The notes: generated from the sequence alone by a model not told the origin. DNA of 64,000 nt from Mytilus galloprovincialis (GCF_965363235.1 NC_134842.1:5917112-5981111); one strand, 5' to 3'. Shown: positions 38,241 through 49,269, counted from the stretch's first letter. A program made the numbers and translations.

Positions 38241-38507
38241 ATTTAAACAGAGGCGAACACAGACATACTATTTATTACTATAACTGTACTATCATTTCGC
38301 AGGTTCATCACACACATATCAAATTAACTGTATGTAAGGTAGGATAGCCGTATAACAGAAATAAACATGATAGGTGATGACATATCATATTTATTATACT
38401 ATATAAGGGAGATAACTTAGACTTAACAAACATTTTGATTAATTAGATACATATATGTATATAAACGGAACATCAAGAGAGAACACCTCAATAACAAACA
38501 ACAAAAA

Positions 38508-38608
38508 GACTAGACTAGACTAGACCAGACCAGACCAGACTAGACTAGACTAGACTAGATAGACCAGACCAGACCAGACTAGACTAGACTAGACTAGACT
38601 AGACTAGA
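38508..38608. repeat. (TAGAC)n microsatellite, left flank of the Polinton-like element
   Basis: About 100 bp of the pentamer with interspersed CAGAC variants. The same pentamer in the same orientation continues at 42271-42301 beyond the element, so the element sits inside one pre-existing array. Confidence 0.9.
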
Positions 38609-38660
38609 AGTAGTAGAGACGGTTCAGTTTGAGGCACCACAAAAACGCAAGGCGCTAAGG

Positions 38661-38733
38661 CGCTGACGTCATATGCCCATGCCCCGCCCCCAATATGATA
38701 TATGGGCATATACTAGCCCTAATGACGTCAGCG
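38661..38733. promoter_or_regulatory. Stem-loop with CRE-like and GC-box motifs in the terminal repeat
   Basis: TGACGTCA occurs at 38664-38671 and 38723-38730 as arms of an inverted repeat (cgctgacgtcat / atgacgtcagcg), with a second pair atgcccat / atgggcat and a central 'ccccgcccc' GC box. TGAGTCA/TGACTCA motifs repeat just inside, at 38795-38870. A mirror copy is in the right arm near 42148-42220. Promoter function is inferred. Confidence 0.5.
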
Positions 38734-39480
38734 GAAATAAGAAAGATGAATCACGACGGATGGACGCCGGTCAGATTTGGTCATGTCGCAACCATGAGTC
38801 ATCAGGATGCAAGATCGGGGCATGACTCACTACATGAGTAATCAGGATGCAAGATCAGGGCATGACTCACTACATGACAATACCATGATGTACGTATGAA
38901 AATTTGAGAAGTATTTTTTCTGTTCGTTATGATATTTATTTTTTAATCTAAATAGTCAGGGGAAAAAGTACTTTTCGAAGTTACACCCTTGTTTGTTTTT
39001 GTCGGAGGTATTGCCCCGAGATGACTTTTTACAGTGCAATCCATTTATCACTAATTGTCTACATATAAGATAACAATTCCAGATAAACTCGAAACGTAAT
39101 TACAATGAAAAGATTGACCAGCAATCGTGGTCACCGTGTGTTCTAATCATAGTATGATATGACCATATAAGGAAAGCATGTCCAAATAAGGACAACACTT
39201 TATTTTCACTCGAAAATCGAAATAAACACACATGTCCCTATATGAAAGTATGATATGACCATATAAGGAAAATATGTTCAGACAATGTATGTCATTCAAA
39301 AATCAACCTCTTGAAAGCGATGGAGAAGGGGAGGCAACTCGGGAAATGGGAGATAACTCTAGACGAACCGACATTGGTCTAGCATATCATTCTGTTTAAT
39401 CATATATAGGAAGGAGTGATGTATGGCGTCCACAATAACGACGTGTCTAGTTTTAAACGTTTATTTATTCACAAACAAAT

Positions 39481-40014
39481 TCATTGGTAAATGTTTTTCA
39501 ATTCGGAATCGATCGTCTTTGGGTCTCGGGCGGTGAGTTCGTTCACGATATCTTCCAGTGTGAAGTTCTTGTGTCTTTATTTGACGAAATGTATGCAGTA
39601 CAATCCACAACTGTCGCCGTCTTCGGGCTGCACCCCCACCCGACTGAACTTGTATCGGGGTCCGTTGGCGACCAACACGTCTCTGAAGCGAGATCGATAC
39701 TTTTCTGGCGCTCGACCGAACGAATCGAAAAATTCGACGGGTCCCTCTCGCGGGAAGTGGAACGCCACCCAGTGAATGCCCTTGCCGTCGCAGTCGTCCG
39801 TGTTGACGACGAAACTGCGGGGCCTGTTCGAGACTTCATCCGACAGTTCATCGGCACAACACACGGTCGCCGGCAGGTTTTCGAGATAACACTCCATTTC
39901 GTATCCGTAGGTTCCCTCCACGCCGTCGTCTTCCGTCGTCTGCATCGTTTGGCGGATGGTTCTTCGCCACAGCCCCTCTCTTGATGGATCTCGAGTCCCC
40001 GGGCGTGCGCAAAT
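39481..40014 (-). pseudogene. Decayed second copy of the adenain-like protease (left arm)
   Basis: Reverse-strand copy of the protease part of 40761-41292. Catalytic His, Asp, Gln and Cys codons are all still present. A Phe codon has become TAA (39577-39579), removing about the last 35 residues. A 2-base difference near 39935 shifts the frame relative to the upstream zinc-finger segment, and the ATPase part is missing. It is therefore a truncated, frameshifted copy, not a complete gene. The long plus-strand frame here is its shadow. Confidence 0.85.
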
Positions 40015-40053
40015 GCGACGCAAGAAAGTTTTCGTTTTCAACACCCGTTCACC

Positions 40054-41292
40054 ATGATCGTCTCCGGTCCGACCTCCTGCGGCAAGACGTTTTTCGTGAA
40101 GGAAGCATTGCGAAGATCCACGTGCAACCCGGTGCCGGAGAGGATCGTCTGGCTGTACCGACGATGGCAACCCCTCTACGACGAGATTCGAAAGACGGTG
40201 GTGCCCACCGTGGAATTTGTTCGCGGTATCCCGACCGAGTTGGAAGCCGATCACTTCTTCGATGCACGGACCAGAAACTTACTCGTGCTGGACGACCTGA
40301 TGTCGACCTCGGCCAAAGACCGTCGCATCAACGACTTGTTCACGGAAGGATCGCATCATCGGAACCTGTCGGTGGTGGCTGTGAATCAGAACCTGTATTT
40401 CGGGAAGGATCCGATTCAGAGGAGAAACTGTCACTACCTGGTCCTCTTCGACAATCCAGTTGATCGCCAGCCCGTCGCCACGCTAGGTAGACAGATGTAT
40501 CCGAGTCAGAGACACCTCTTGATGCAAACGTTCAGAGAGGCCACGAGGAGACCCTTCGGATACCTTCTGGTGGATCTGAAGGCCGCTACACCCGAACACT
40601 TGAGATTACGTAGCGACGTCTTGGGCGGAGGCGAGGACGACGCCGAAGCCGAGGACGAAGACGTCGATTCCACCGGAAGCGAATCGAACACCATGGAATT
40701 CGGAGAAGAAGACGTCGGAAGCGAATCGGACCTGATGGCTTGCCGCGCATGCGGACTGGTATTTGCGCACGCCCGGGGACTCGAGATCCATCAAGAGAGG
40801 GACTGTGGCGAAGAACCATCCGCCAAACGATGCAGAACGGAAGACGACGGCGTGGAGGGAACCTACGGATACGAACTGGAGTGTTATCTCAAAGACCTGC
40901 CGGCGACCGTGTGTTGTGCCAATGAACTGTCGGATGAAGTCTCGAACAGGCCCCGCAGTTTCGTCGTCAACACGGACGACTGCGACGGCAAGGGCATTCA
41001 CTGGGTGGCGTTCCACTTCCCGCGAGAGGGACCCGTCGAATTTTTCGATTCGTTCGGTCGAGCGCCAGAAAAGTATCGATCTCGCTTCAGAGACGTGTTG
41101 GTCGCCAACGGACCCCGATACAAGTTCAGTCGGGTGCGAGTGCAGCCCGAAGACGGCGACAGTTGTGGATTGTACTGCATACATTTCGTCAAATTCAGAC
41201 ACAAGAACTTCACACTGGAAGATATCGTGAACGAACTCACCGCCCGAGACCCAAAGACGATCGAATCCGAATTGAAAAACATTTACCAATGA
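40054..41292 (+). CDS. Fused A32/FtsK-type packaging ATPase - zinc finger - adenain-like (C5) cysteine protease
   Basis: 412 residues in one frame. Residues 1-190 are a genome-packaging-type P-loop ATPase: Walker A GPTSCGKT (5-12), Walker B LLVLDD (D80, D81) and a sensor N-Q-N (111-113). Residues 190-228 are an acidic linker, and 230-251 a C-x2-C...H...C finger. Residues 265-412 are a C5-type protease with His316, Asp332, Gln364 and Cys371 in the family order and spacing. In related elements the protease processes virion proteins and the ATPase packages DNA; these are usually separate genes. The ATG used is the first after the palindrome boundary. The frame is open upstream with a conserved F-x-H-P-F-T block, so the true N-terminus is probably cut off at 40015. 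AATAAA follows the stop by about 12 bp. Confidence 0.88.
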   Translation: MIVSGPTSCGKTFFVKEALRRSTCNPVPERIVWLYRRWQPLYDEIRKTVVPTVEFVRGIPTELEADHFFDARTRNLLVLDDLMSTSAKDRRINDLFTEGSHHRNLSVVAVNQNLYFGKDPIQRRNCHYLVLFDNPVDRQPVATLGRQMYPSQRHLLMQTFREATRRPFGYLLVDLKAATPEHLRLRSDVLGGGEDDAEAEDEDVDSTGSESNTMEFGEEDVGSESDLMACRACGLVFAHARGLEIHQERDCGEEPSAKRCRTEDDGVEGTYGYELECYLKDLPATVCCANELSDEVSNRPRSFVVNTDDCDGKGIHWVAFHFPREGPVEFFDSFGRAPEKYRSRFRDVLVANGPRYKFSRVRVQPEDGDSCGLYCIHFVKFRHKNFTLEDIVNELTARDPKTIESELKNIYQ

Positions 41293-42270
41293 ATTTGTTT
41301 GTGAATAAATAAACGTTTAAAACTAGACACGTCGTTATTGTGGACGCCATACATCACTCCTTCCTATATATGATTAAACAGAATGATATGCTAGACCAAT
41401 GTCGGTTCGTCTAGAGTTATCTCCCATTTCCCGAGTTGCCTCCCCTCTCCATCGCTTTCAAGAGGTTGATTTTTGAATGACATACATTGTCTGAACATAT
41501 TTTCCTTATATGGTCATATCATACTTCCATATATGGACATGTGTGTTTATTTCGATTTTCGAGTGAAAATAAAGTGTTGACCTTATTTGGACATATTTTC
41601 CTAATATGGTCATTTGATACTCTGAGTTATTTCCTTATATGGTCATGTGCGTTTATCTCGGTTTCTGAGTGAAAATAAAGTGTTGACCTTATTTGGACAT
41701 GTTTTCCTTATATGGTCATATCATACTATGATTAGAACACACGGTGACCACGATTGCTGGTCAATCTTTTCATAGGTAATTACGTTTCGAGTTTATCTGG
41801 AATTGTTATCTTATATGTAGACAATTAGTGGTAAATGGATTGCACTGTAAAAGGTCATCTCGGGGCAATACCTCCGACGAAAACAAACAAGGGTGTAACG
41901 TCGAAAAGTACTTTTTCCCCTGACTATTTAGATTAAAATATAAATATCATAACGAACAGAAAAAATACTTCTCAAATTTTCATACGTACATCATGGTATT
42001 GTCATGTAGTGAGTCATGCCCTGATCTTGCATCCTGATTACTCATGTAGTGAGTCATGCCCCGATCTTGCATCCTGATGACTCATGGTTGCGTCATGACC
42101 AAATCTGACCGGCGTCCATCCGTCGTGATTCATCTTCCTTACTTCCCCTGACGTCATTAGGGTTAGTATATGCCCATATATCATATTGGGGGCGGGGCAT
42201 GGGCATATGACGTCAGCGCCTTAGCGCCTTGCGTTTTTGTGGTGCCTCAAACTGAACCGTCTCTACTACT
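40761..42270 (-). repeat. Right inverted arm of the Polinton-like element
   Basis: 1510 bp. It is longer than the left arm by 104 bp because a unit near 41530-41700 with 'ccttatatggtcat' and 'gtgaaaataaagtgttgacc' is tandemly duplicated here and single on the left. Confidence 0.93.
41304..41313 (+). promoter_or_regulatory. Polyadenylation signal of the ATPase-protease gene
   Basis: 'aataaataaa' 11 bp after the TGA. The mirror copy at about 39460-39470 would serve the decayed left copy. Confidence 0.6.
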
Positions 42271-42301
42271 ACTAGACTAGACTAGACTAGACTAGACTAG
42301 A
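42271..42301. repeat. (TAGAC)n microsatellite, right flank of the Polinton-like element
   Basis: Six pentamer units in the same orientation as the left array. It starts with ACTAGA, the putative target duplication. Confidence 0.88.
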
Positions 42302-44710
42302 ATATTATAGAATAATTGCAATGACAAAAAAAGGGCCTTGGACGGCATATAGCATTTGCACAATGTCATTATGAACAATAGCACTAGCAATGCAATCTAC
42401 AAACTAATCTAGACATTAGATATGTAAAATGTGTACACAAACTATTCAAAAACTAGATTTTCACCCCCTGAGGTAAAAAAAAAAAAAAAAATGGAAACAA
42501 CACGTTTAATAATTTCTTGCGTCCGAAGCGCTTTTCTGAATTTACCTTCATCAGGAACGCTCAAAGCCAAACATTTGAAATCCGAAGATGTATAAGTACC
42601 GAAACAGTTGAAGAGCTATATGTAAAAAATACCTAAAATAAATAGCCAAATTCATCTAAAACCAACTTTGCCTGAGGGAGTTGAAACCTTAGTTTCTTAA
42701 TAATTTCAAAATTTATAAACGGACATTTAATAAAGTTTGTTAAATCATGTCAGTACCGAAGTACTGACTACTGAGCTGATGTTAAAGGTGATGTTAGATT
42801 GGTGTAGCTATTCTTTTAAGGTCCGTTTTCACTATATTTTCATTTCTATCAGTTTGTCGATGAGGCTGCTTTGGATTTATGCGACAACATCATCCCAGCA
42901 GTCAGCGCTTCGGCACAAATGTGATTTGCAAGAAATCGTCCTTGAAGTCTCATTTGGAAGGAGAAATATGTGAATTAAGAAGAAGAAAATTTTGTTTCAA
43001 ATAAACGGGAACTCGAAGGGCATAGCCGTTTGACATAAACATTATGTTTGTAAATGTTTGCACCTGTCCTAAGTCAGGAATCTGATGTTCAGTAGTTGTC
43101 GTGTGTATACATGTCATGTTTTTCGTTTCACGTTTTTTTATGTAGATAAGACCGTTGGTTTTTCCCGTTTGAATGATGTTACACTAGTAATTTTGGTGCC
43201 CTTTATATAGCTTGTTGTTGGGTGTAAGCCAAGGCTCCGTGTTGAAGGCCGTACCTTGACCTATTATGGTTTACTTTTATAAACTGTTATTTGGATGGAG
43301 AATTGTCTCATTGGCGCGCACTCATACCACATCTTCCTACATGTATATCTATTAACATTATAAAACTTAATTAAATATAATTGGAAAATAATTATATAAA
43401 TCACAGACGAGGCTATATAGTTATGCAGTTGTTGTAAGAGTATTACTACCACTCATTGCTCGTAATTAAATGTCTTCAAGTGTAAATCCTTACGATACTT
43501 TGCATTTGCCAGTTTGCCCTCGACGAGGGTGTTTAATACAATTAACAGTTGTACTGTCTATGATGCACTTTTTAACAATACATGTATCTTTAGGGATGGT
43601 CAATATATATTTGGTATCTTCCGACTCTCTTTCAAATAAAAATAATTCTATTCTGGATATAGATGATCTATAGATACCGAGATACGTAGTACAATTGTAT
43701 CTTCAAACTAAGCTTGAAAAATTCCTTTTTTTTTATACTGGCTTGAAAGCATTTCAAGATTTGGTTCAGACGTTTTCACGGTGCAGATAACATATTATAT
43801 TTTCCCCCGTCTGTTATCAAAGTATTCTTCAGACGTTGAACTTTGTTTAGCTTTAGATTAGTCATATTTTTAAAGCAATTCAGATGACGTTGAACTCAAC
43901 ATTATACATTGTTTACTTCAGGGAAATTTCAAATTATTTTCTAGCAATGAGAGCAATTTTGTAGACAGTGTTTAGAATATCATCTGTTATAGTTCAAGCG
44001 ATGTTCATGATATTTATAGATGTAAGTGAAGAGATATTTTCTATATATTGTCTGTCTGGAACAGAAAATCTCACAAAAAGTATTTAATATTTCTATGAAA
44101 ATATAAAGAACAGTGACTTAAAAGATAGAAAACAAAGGTTTAGACACAACTCTTTTTTTCCTTATATGTATTTGTCTGCTATCTGCTTTTGTTGTTAGTA
44201 ATGGTATAATAAGTATGGTCCTTTTTAACACCGATGTTTATAGTTTATTCTTCTTGTTTTTATAAATGTTTTCACACCGATGTTCCAACATACATATCTA
44301 TAAATTTGTGGTATTTGTATGCATTATTAGTAAATTTTTATTCATTACATAAACCAAGTTGATTAATTTTATAAATTGTTTCGTAATTTGTCATAACGAT
44401 ATATTTAGAACCGTACCTTACGATAAAGTATTGACCATTAGTGACGTACTTGTATACACCCTCATACCTACGCATCCGCGTTATGTTGTAAACGGGGAAT
44501 ATATTTTTTTCGTTGGTACCAATTTTCTTGGATTGATGAAGACAATTTTGTGGATATTGAATTTCGTGGCATTGGCAAAGTTTATATACATTCCTTTAAA
44601 AAAATTGTGATTTGTGGAACGTCTAAATTCGAGGTTCTTCAGTACCATAGAAGTCCAGTGAAATAAGTAGTTAGCGAATTATAATCAATCCACAGTACAT
44701 ACCTTAGTCA

Positions 44711-45077
44711 ACCAGACACAATCAATAAGGAAAAAGAAACCGAATAAGGAAATGAAAATCGAATAAGAAAATAGAAACCGAATAAGAAAAAAGAAGCCGA
44801 ATAAGGAAAGGAAAATCGAATAAGGAGATAAAAAACGAATAAGGAAACGGAAAACAAAATTTGAGGAAAAAAAATGTTGAGGAAAAAAATATTTTGAGGA
44901 AAAAAAATTTGTGAAAAAAAAATTTTTGAGGAAAAAAAATTTGTGAAAAAAAATTTGAAAAAAAAATTTTGAGGAAAAAAAAAATTGTGAAAAAAAAATT
45001 ATGAGGGAAAATAAATATTTTTCAAAATTTGAATATCAAAAAAGGAAAAAGTAAAAAGGAAACAACTTGTGTCTGGT
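44711..45077. mobile_element. MULE-like purine-rich MITE with 9-bp target duplication
   Basis: The 11-bp inverted ends ACCAGACACAA (44711-44721) and TTGTGTCTGGT (45067-45077) are flanked by a perfect direct repeat CCTTAGTCA (44702-44710, 45078-45086). Nine-base duplications are typical of Mutator-like elements. The 345-bp inside is nearly all purine on the plus strand: 'gaataaggaaa' units, then 'ttgaggaaaaaaaatt' units. Confidence 0.85.
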
Positions 45078-45599
45078 CCTTAGTCAACCTTCGACTTTGC
45101 CGACTGCTATAAAGTTTGCTTTCAATTATTACCTCAACGTTAAATGGCTATGTTTTTGGCATCTATACTTTAAAACTTAAAATAAATAATGCTTCCTAAT
45201 CAGGTTCTCAGCAGTACATTTCATGTAAACCTGCAAACGTTCTAATTCCTCTGTTTGTGTTTCTGGTTAGGAATAACAACATTATTTTGTCGTTTTTCTG
45301 GTTTAAGTTCAACAGCTCCAAGCATTCATTGGTGGTTTGTCCAAAGATAGAATAAAGTGATATTTACTTCAGGCCAAAGCAATACCTTATCATGACTTGT
45401 CTCTAAACAATTGAAAACAAATTAGTTGCATGTAAGTGCACACTGTTACCTGGATACTTCAAACATAGGTAGTCCAAAAGCAATTTCACATATGCCATCC
45501 TATTTTATTGTCCTTTTTTCTATTATTTAGAAAAATCTTTTACCAGAGTTTTACAGTGATACAAATCTGTAATCTTTCATTTGAAACCAAACTAACTAA

Positions 45600-45862
45600 A
45601 TATGAACATTTTATTTCTATGTAGCAACATTCCAGCATCTCCTACAGCTACAGAATTTTTCTTCTAGTAAATAAGACATTCTAAAGCTCTTGTTTTAAAA
45701 TCAAGAGTTCAAAGTAGGGAAGGATGAAAACATCCTTTCGAAAATTTAACAGTGATTCCAAATCCATAATCTTTTATTTGTAACCAAACTAACTAATTGT
45801 GAATTTTCATTTCTATGAAGCAACATTCCAGCAACGCCTACATCTACAGAATATTTCTCCTA
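45600..45862 (+). repeat. Two tandem-like copies of family E
   Basis: The 'gcaacattccagca' block and following 'ctacagaat' occur at about 45625 and 45820. The first copy is uninterrupted; the second is split by the Helitron. Confidence 0.7.
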
Positions 45863-46634
45863 TCTATAATACTAAAATGACGAGGTCCAATTTGTCAGCC
45901 GTCATGGGGTAAAAAGGACAAATCAAAGAATTCAACTATATATATATCTAATATAGGACAATGGTGTAAATTAAAAATTACACCACTCCAGACCCTTTTG
46001 TTTTCCACATAATTAATATTGCCAATAATTAAAAAGTTCCGGGTCGAATACGATACCGATACCAATTGTATGAAAATTATTCACCTGATACCAATTACCT
46101 TATTTGTACGTTCCGCATCTGACAGGAGCACCACCAAACGATGTATTTAGGATTTTGCTATATACACGGGTTATGATCACATGGGTTGACACTAATAAAT
46201 TCAATCAGTGTCACATTGTTCCCTATTGTAGTACTTTAATCAGTATGACTTTTTATTCTAAGATGACAATATGAATACTAAAAATCTAGACTTAAAATAA
46301 TGCGTATAGGTACAGTTTTTAATTTGTTAGCTGGCATGACGTAAAACAGCGAATCAAAGAATTCAACTCTATTTATAACTTCTATAGGACATTATAAAAT
46401 ATTTCATTTCATTCCAGGCCCTTTTGTTTTCCAAATAATTAATATTACCAATAATTCAGTGATAAGTTTCAGATGGAAGGGTTCAAACAGGAAGATTTTG
46501 AAAGCAGAGAAAAATGTGCATATTATAATCGATATGACTTTATCAGATGACAATACCAATACTAAAATAAGTCTTACGCATAGTTTTATACTTTAATGCA
46601 GCCACGGACCCGCGATATCACGGGTGTGTTCTAG
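45863..46634 (+). mobile_element. Non-autonomous Helitron, 772 bp
   Basis: 5' end TCTATAATACTAAAATG after an A (45862); 3' end CTAG (46631-46634) before a T. A hairpin 'acccgcgatatcacgggt' ends about 10 bp before CTAG, the canonical 3' structure. The interior contains a diverged direct duplication ('tcaaagaattcaact' and 'cccttttgttttcca' at about 45920/45990 and 46360/46420). No Rep/helicase coding. Confidence 0.88.
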
Positions 46635-48312
46635 TTTAATGAGAAATTCTAGGGCTTTAGTTTCCGCTCATATTTTCCGTTATAGAGGGAATCTGTTCAC
46701 ACGAAGAAGAGTTCAAAGTAAGGAAAGTTATAATCATCCTTTCAACAATTGTACAGCAGGAGTTGGTTGACCTTTATTGAATTTATGTTACAATTGAAGT
46801 AACAGGACACATAACACAACATCCTTTCGATTGTAGCATTTCCAAAAAGCGGCTTACAAAAGAAGGAAGAAAGATAACAGACGGGAAGTTAAACTCATAG
46901 TCGGATGTTTACCTTCATGAGCAACACGGTGGGTGCCACATGCTGACCAGGAACTGCGTACCAACACATATCACAAGTGTTCACTCTCCTGTTGGATAGG
47001 GTTTGTGTTGGTCAGTCTTTTGTTTTTTATGCTAGTATTCTGTTATTGTTTTGTATATTTTCGTCGTTTATATTTTTTATTGTTATATTTCCTGATTTTA
47101 TTAACGTTTGGTTTTTGAATGCCCTTGGTATTGATCTTTTTCTCTTTGAAAGGTGAGTATAGTTTATATAATTTATTGTTTTACCGTAAAGTGTTGTTCC
47201 TATTTAAATACAACCCTCGAAATGAACAGGTAATAATTAAAAAAAACATTATCGTTTTTAATAAAAAAAATATTGTAATTGTGAAAAGAAGCAGGAACAC
47301 TTACCAAACATATGGAACATGCACACTACGATCAGGGAAAATGAAATGTATTTGCTCTCCACATAGACTGCTTACCCTTCTGAAAATCCAGAGGTTTTCT
47401 CCAGAATTGTGGGTTTGGTTAATGTTACTCAGTCTTCAATTGTATGTTGGGTTTTGTTAACTTTTTTGTTTTTTTTTGTGTTTTTTTTTATTATTTAAAA
47501 AAAACAAAACTATGATCACGTTCGAAATTTGAATGTAAAAAGACCACTTCACATTATCCTAAGATGAAAACAGACAATGCCATTCACTTATAAGAACGGC
47601 AACATACAATGTTTTCAATTCAACAACCCCGATACAAGATCTTGCCTACACAGTACATGTATTCCATTGAGAGTAAATGTATTCCTCAACACGATCCATT
47701 TCAAACAGTGACGTTTAGGATTTTCATATTAACAAATATCAAATTAATGCATAATTATATTTTGAATAAAAAGATAATTTATTTAAACTAGCATTACAGA
47801 TAGTTTGAAAATGTACAAATTGTGCATGTATGACACAAAAGAAAAAGCTAGAAAGAATTGAAAATATCTTGTATATACAATTCTCTTACCTCCTATAGAT
47901 TTATAGGGATGTGATAGGTTAAAGGACTACACGTGTTGACTATGTATATTTGATATAGGGTGTCTAAAAAATATAAGGTTACTTACCATACATGGTTAGT
48001 TACCATATGGGGTTAGTAAGGAGCTACTTCCCTTTCAAAACAAAAAAAGATGTCACAACCCTTTATCAAACAACACGGTTGAAAAATCTCAAATAATTCA
48101 ACAGAGGAATAAATTGAGGATGAAAGGTTGAAATAAGTTCTTAAAACATATTTAAAGCTAAAAGGTTGTTAATGTTGGCATTTGATTTCTGTATAGAAAA
48201 TGTAAATAGGTACTTCATAGTAAGTATTGGAGACATCATCACTTTGATAGGCTGCTTGTCAAAATACCACATGTGAGATTGTCGTTAAGATTAATTCGTT
48301 ACACGGTGTGCT

Positions 48313-48422
48313 AGTGACCTAATACGATATATATGGGGTCAGTAAATTCCAGATGGTGATTCGAGCTTGGCTCTCACCCCATATGGAATGTACTGACCCC
48401 AGATATATCGTATTAGGTCACT
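48313..48422. repeat. Foldback element
   Basis: 'agtgacctaatacgatatat' through 'ggggtcagta' pairs with the inverted copy ending at 48422, leaving a loop of about 35 bp. Confidence 0.88.
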
Positions 48423-49269
48423 TAAACATCATGTAACTAAAAATATATTTAAAACCTTGATATTTTATTTTATTTGATTACATGAAATATCAATAAAAGT
48501 ATGAACACAAGGTATCAATGAACCAAAAATGAACATGATGGTATAATATCATCATTATAAGGGTTATCCGTATTTACAATTTTTACATAGCGGATTATCT
48601 AATCATAATAACACTAAGCATACAAATAATCAATGAAAATAAAAAAGGGGTTTAACAATAAACCCATCAACACAATGAAAATGCAATAAAATTGTGAACT
48701 CTTATAGAAATAGAAACAGAATAATAAACAAAAATGACAAATACAAATTTTAAAAGGCATATCCAAAAATGATAGAACAAGTAAAAAGTTACTATTAGTC
48801 TACCATGTTAAAGGTATTCACTTAAAACGCGTTTAAAATAATGATTTCTAAAGTTTTGTTAAAGTGTTCAATGGAATGTTCATGTCTCAATTGCCAAGGC
48901 AGATTGTTTCAGAGTCTCGCAGAAGCTTTGTCGAAAACAATTTTCTCCATTAATTGTTTGTGCATACTCGTGATTGTATTAGTCGCATTAAATGTTCTTA
49001 TCTATGAAATGTTCATAACTGATAGCCTGTACAAAAGGTTCATAAAATAGACGGGCACAAGGCTATGTAGAGTTTTGAAAATATACCAAAGCAGCTGACA
49101 TTATATTTAGCAATGTCCCGGGATCCAATGTTATGACACAAGAACTGATGTTCTATGATGGTGTTTCTTGGTACTTGTAACAATTCTTGCTGTCGTATTT
49201 TTTACTCGTTGTTATTATTGACTTAACTGGCAACAACTTCATAAAGCAGAGTCTGGTCGTGCCTTGGCA

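Larger units (their letters stand above)
38609..40014 (+). repeat. Left inverted arm of the Polinton-like element
   Basis: 1406 bp that match the reverse complement of 40761-42270 almost throughout. Homology stops sharply after 'gtgcgcaaat' at 40014. It carries the protease region in reverse plus about 870 bp of non-coding terminal sequence. Confidence 0.93.
38609..42270. mobile_element. Palindromic Polinton/Maverick-like element, 3662 bp
   Basis: Ends are 5' AGTAGTAGAG and 3' CTCTACTACT, flanked by a 6-bp direct repeat ACTAGA (38603-38608, 42271-42276), as expected for Polintons. It is much more GC-rich than its surroundings. It consists of a left arm (38609-40014), a centre (40015-40760) and an inverted right arm (40761-42270). 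It encodes only a packaging-type ATPase and an adenain-like protease. DNA polymerase B, integrase and capsid genes of full-length Polintons are absent, so it is non-autonomous. An adintovirus-type relative is an alternative label for the same lineage. Confidence 0.85.

Noticed and set aside
39484..39984. 166-residue plus-strand frame and its relatives at 40606-41289 (minus)
   Set aside because: They are antisense to the adenain-like protease copies, so their length comes from GC-rich coding sequence on the opposite strand.
39981..40463. 160-residue plus-strand frame overlapping the ATPase
   Set aside because: Alternative frame of the ATPase; no motifs. The ATPase frame has Walker A and B.
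46933..47460. Two plus-strand frames (61 and 113 residues)
   Set aside because: They overlap family E repeat sequence and AT-rich tracts with no recognisable domain.
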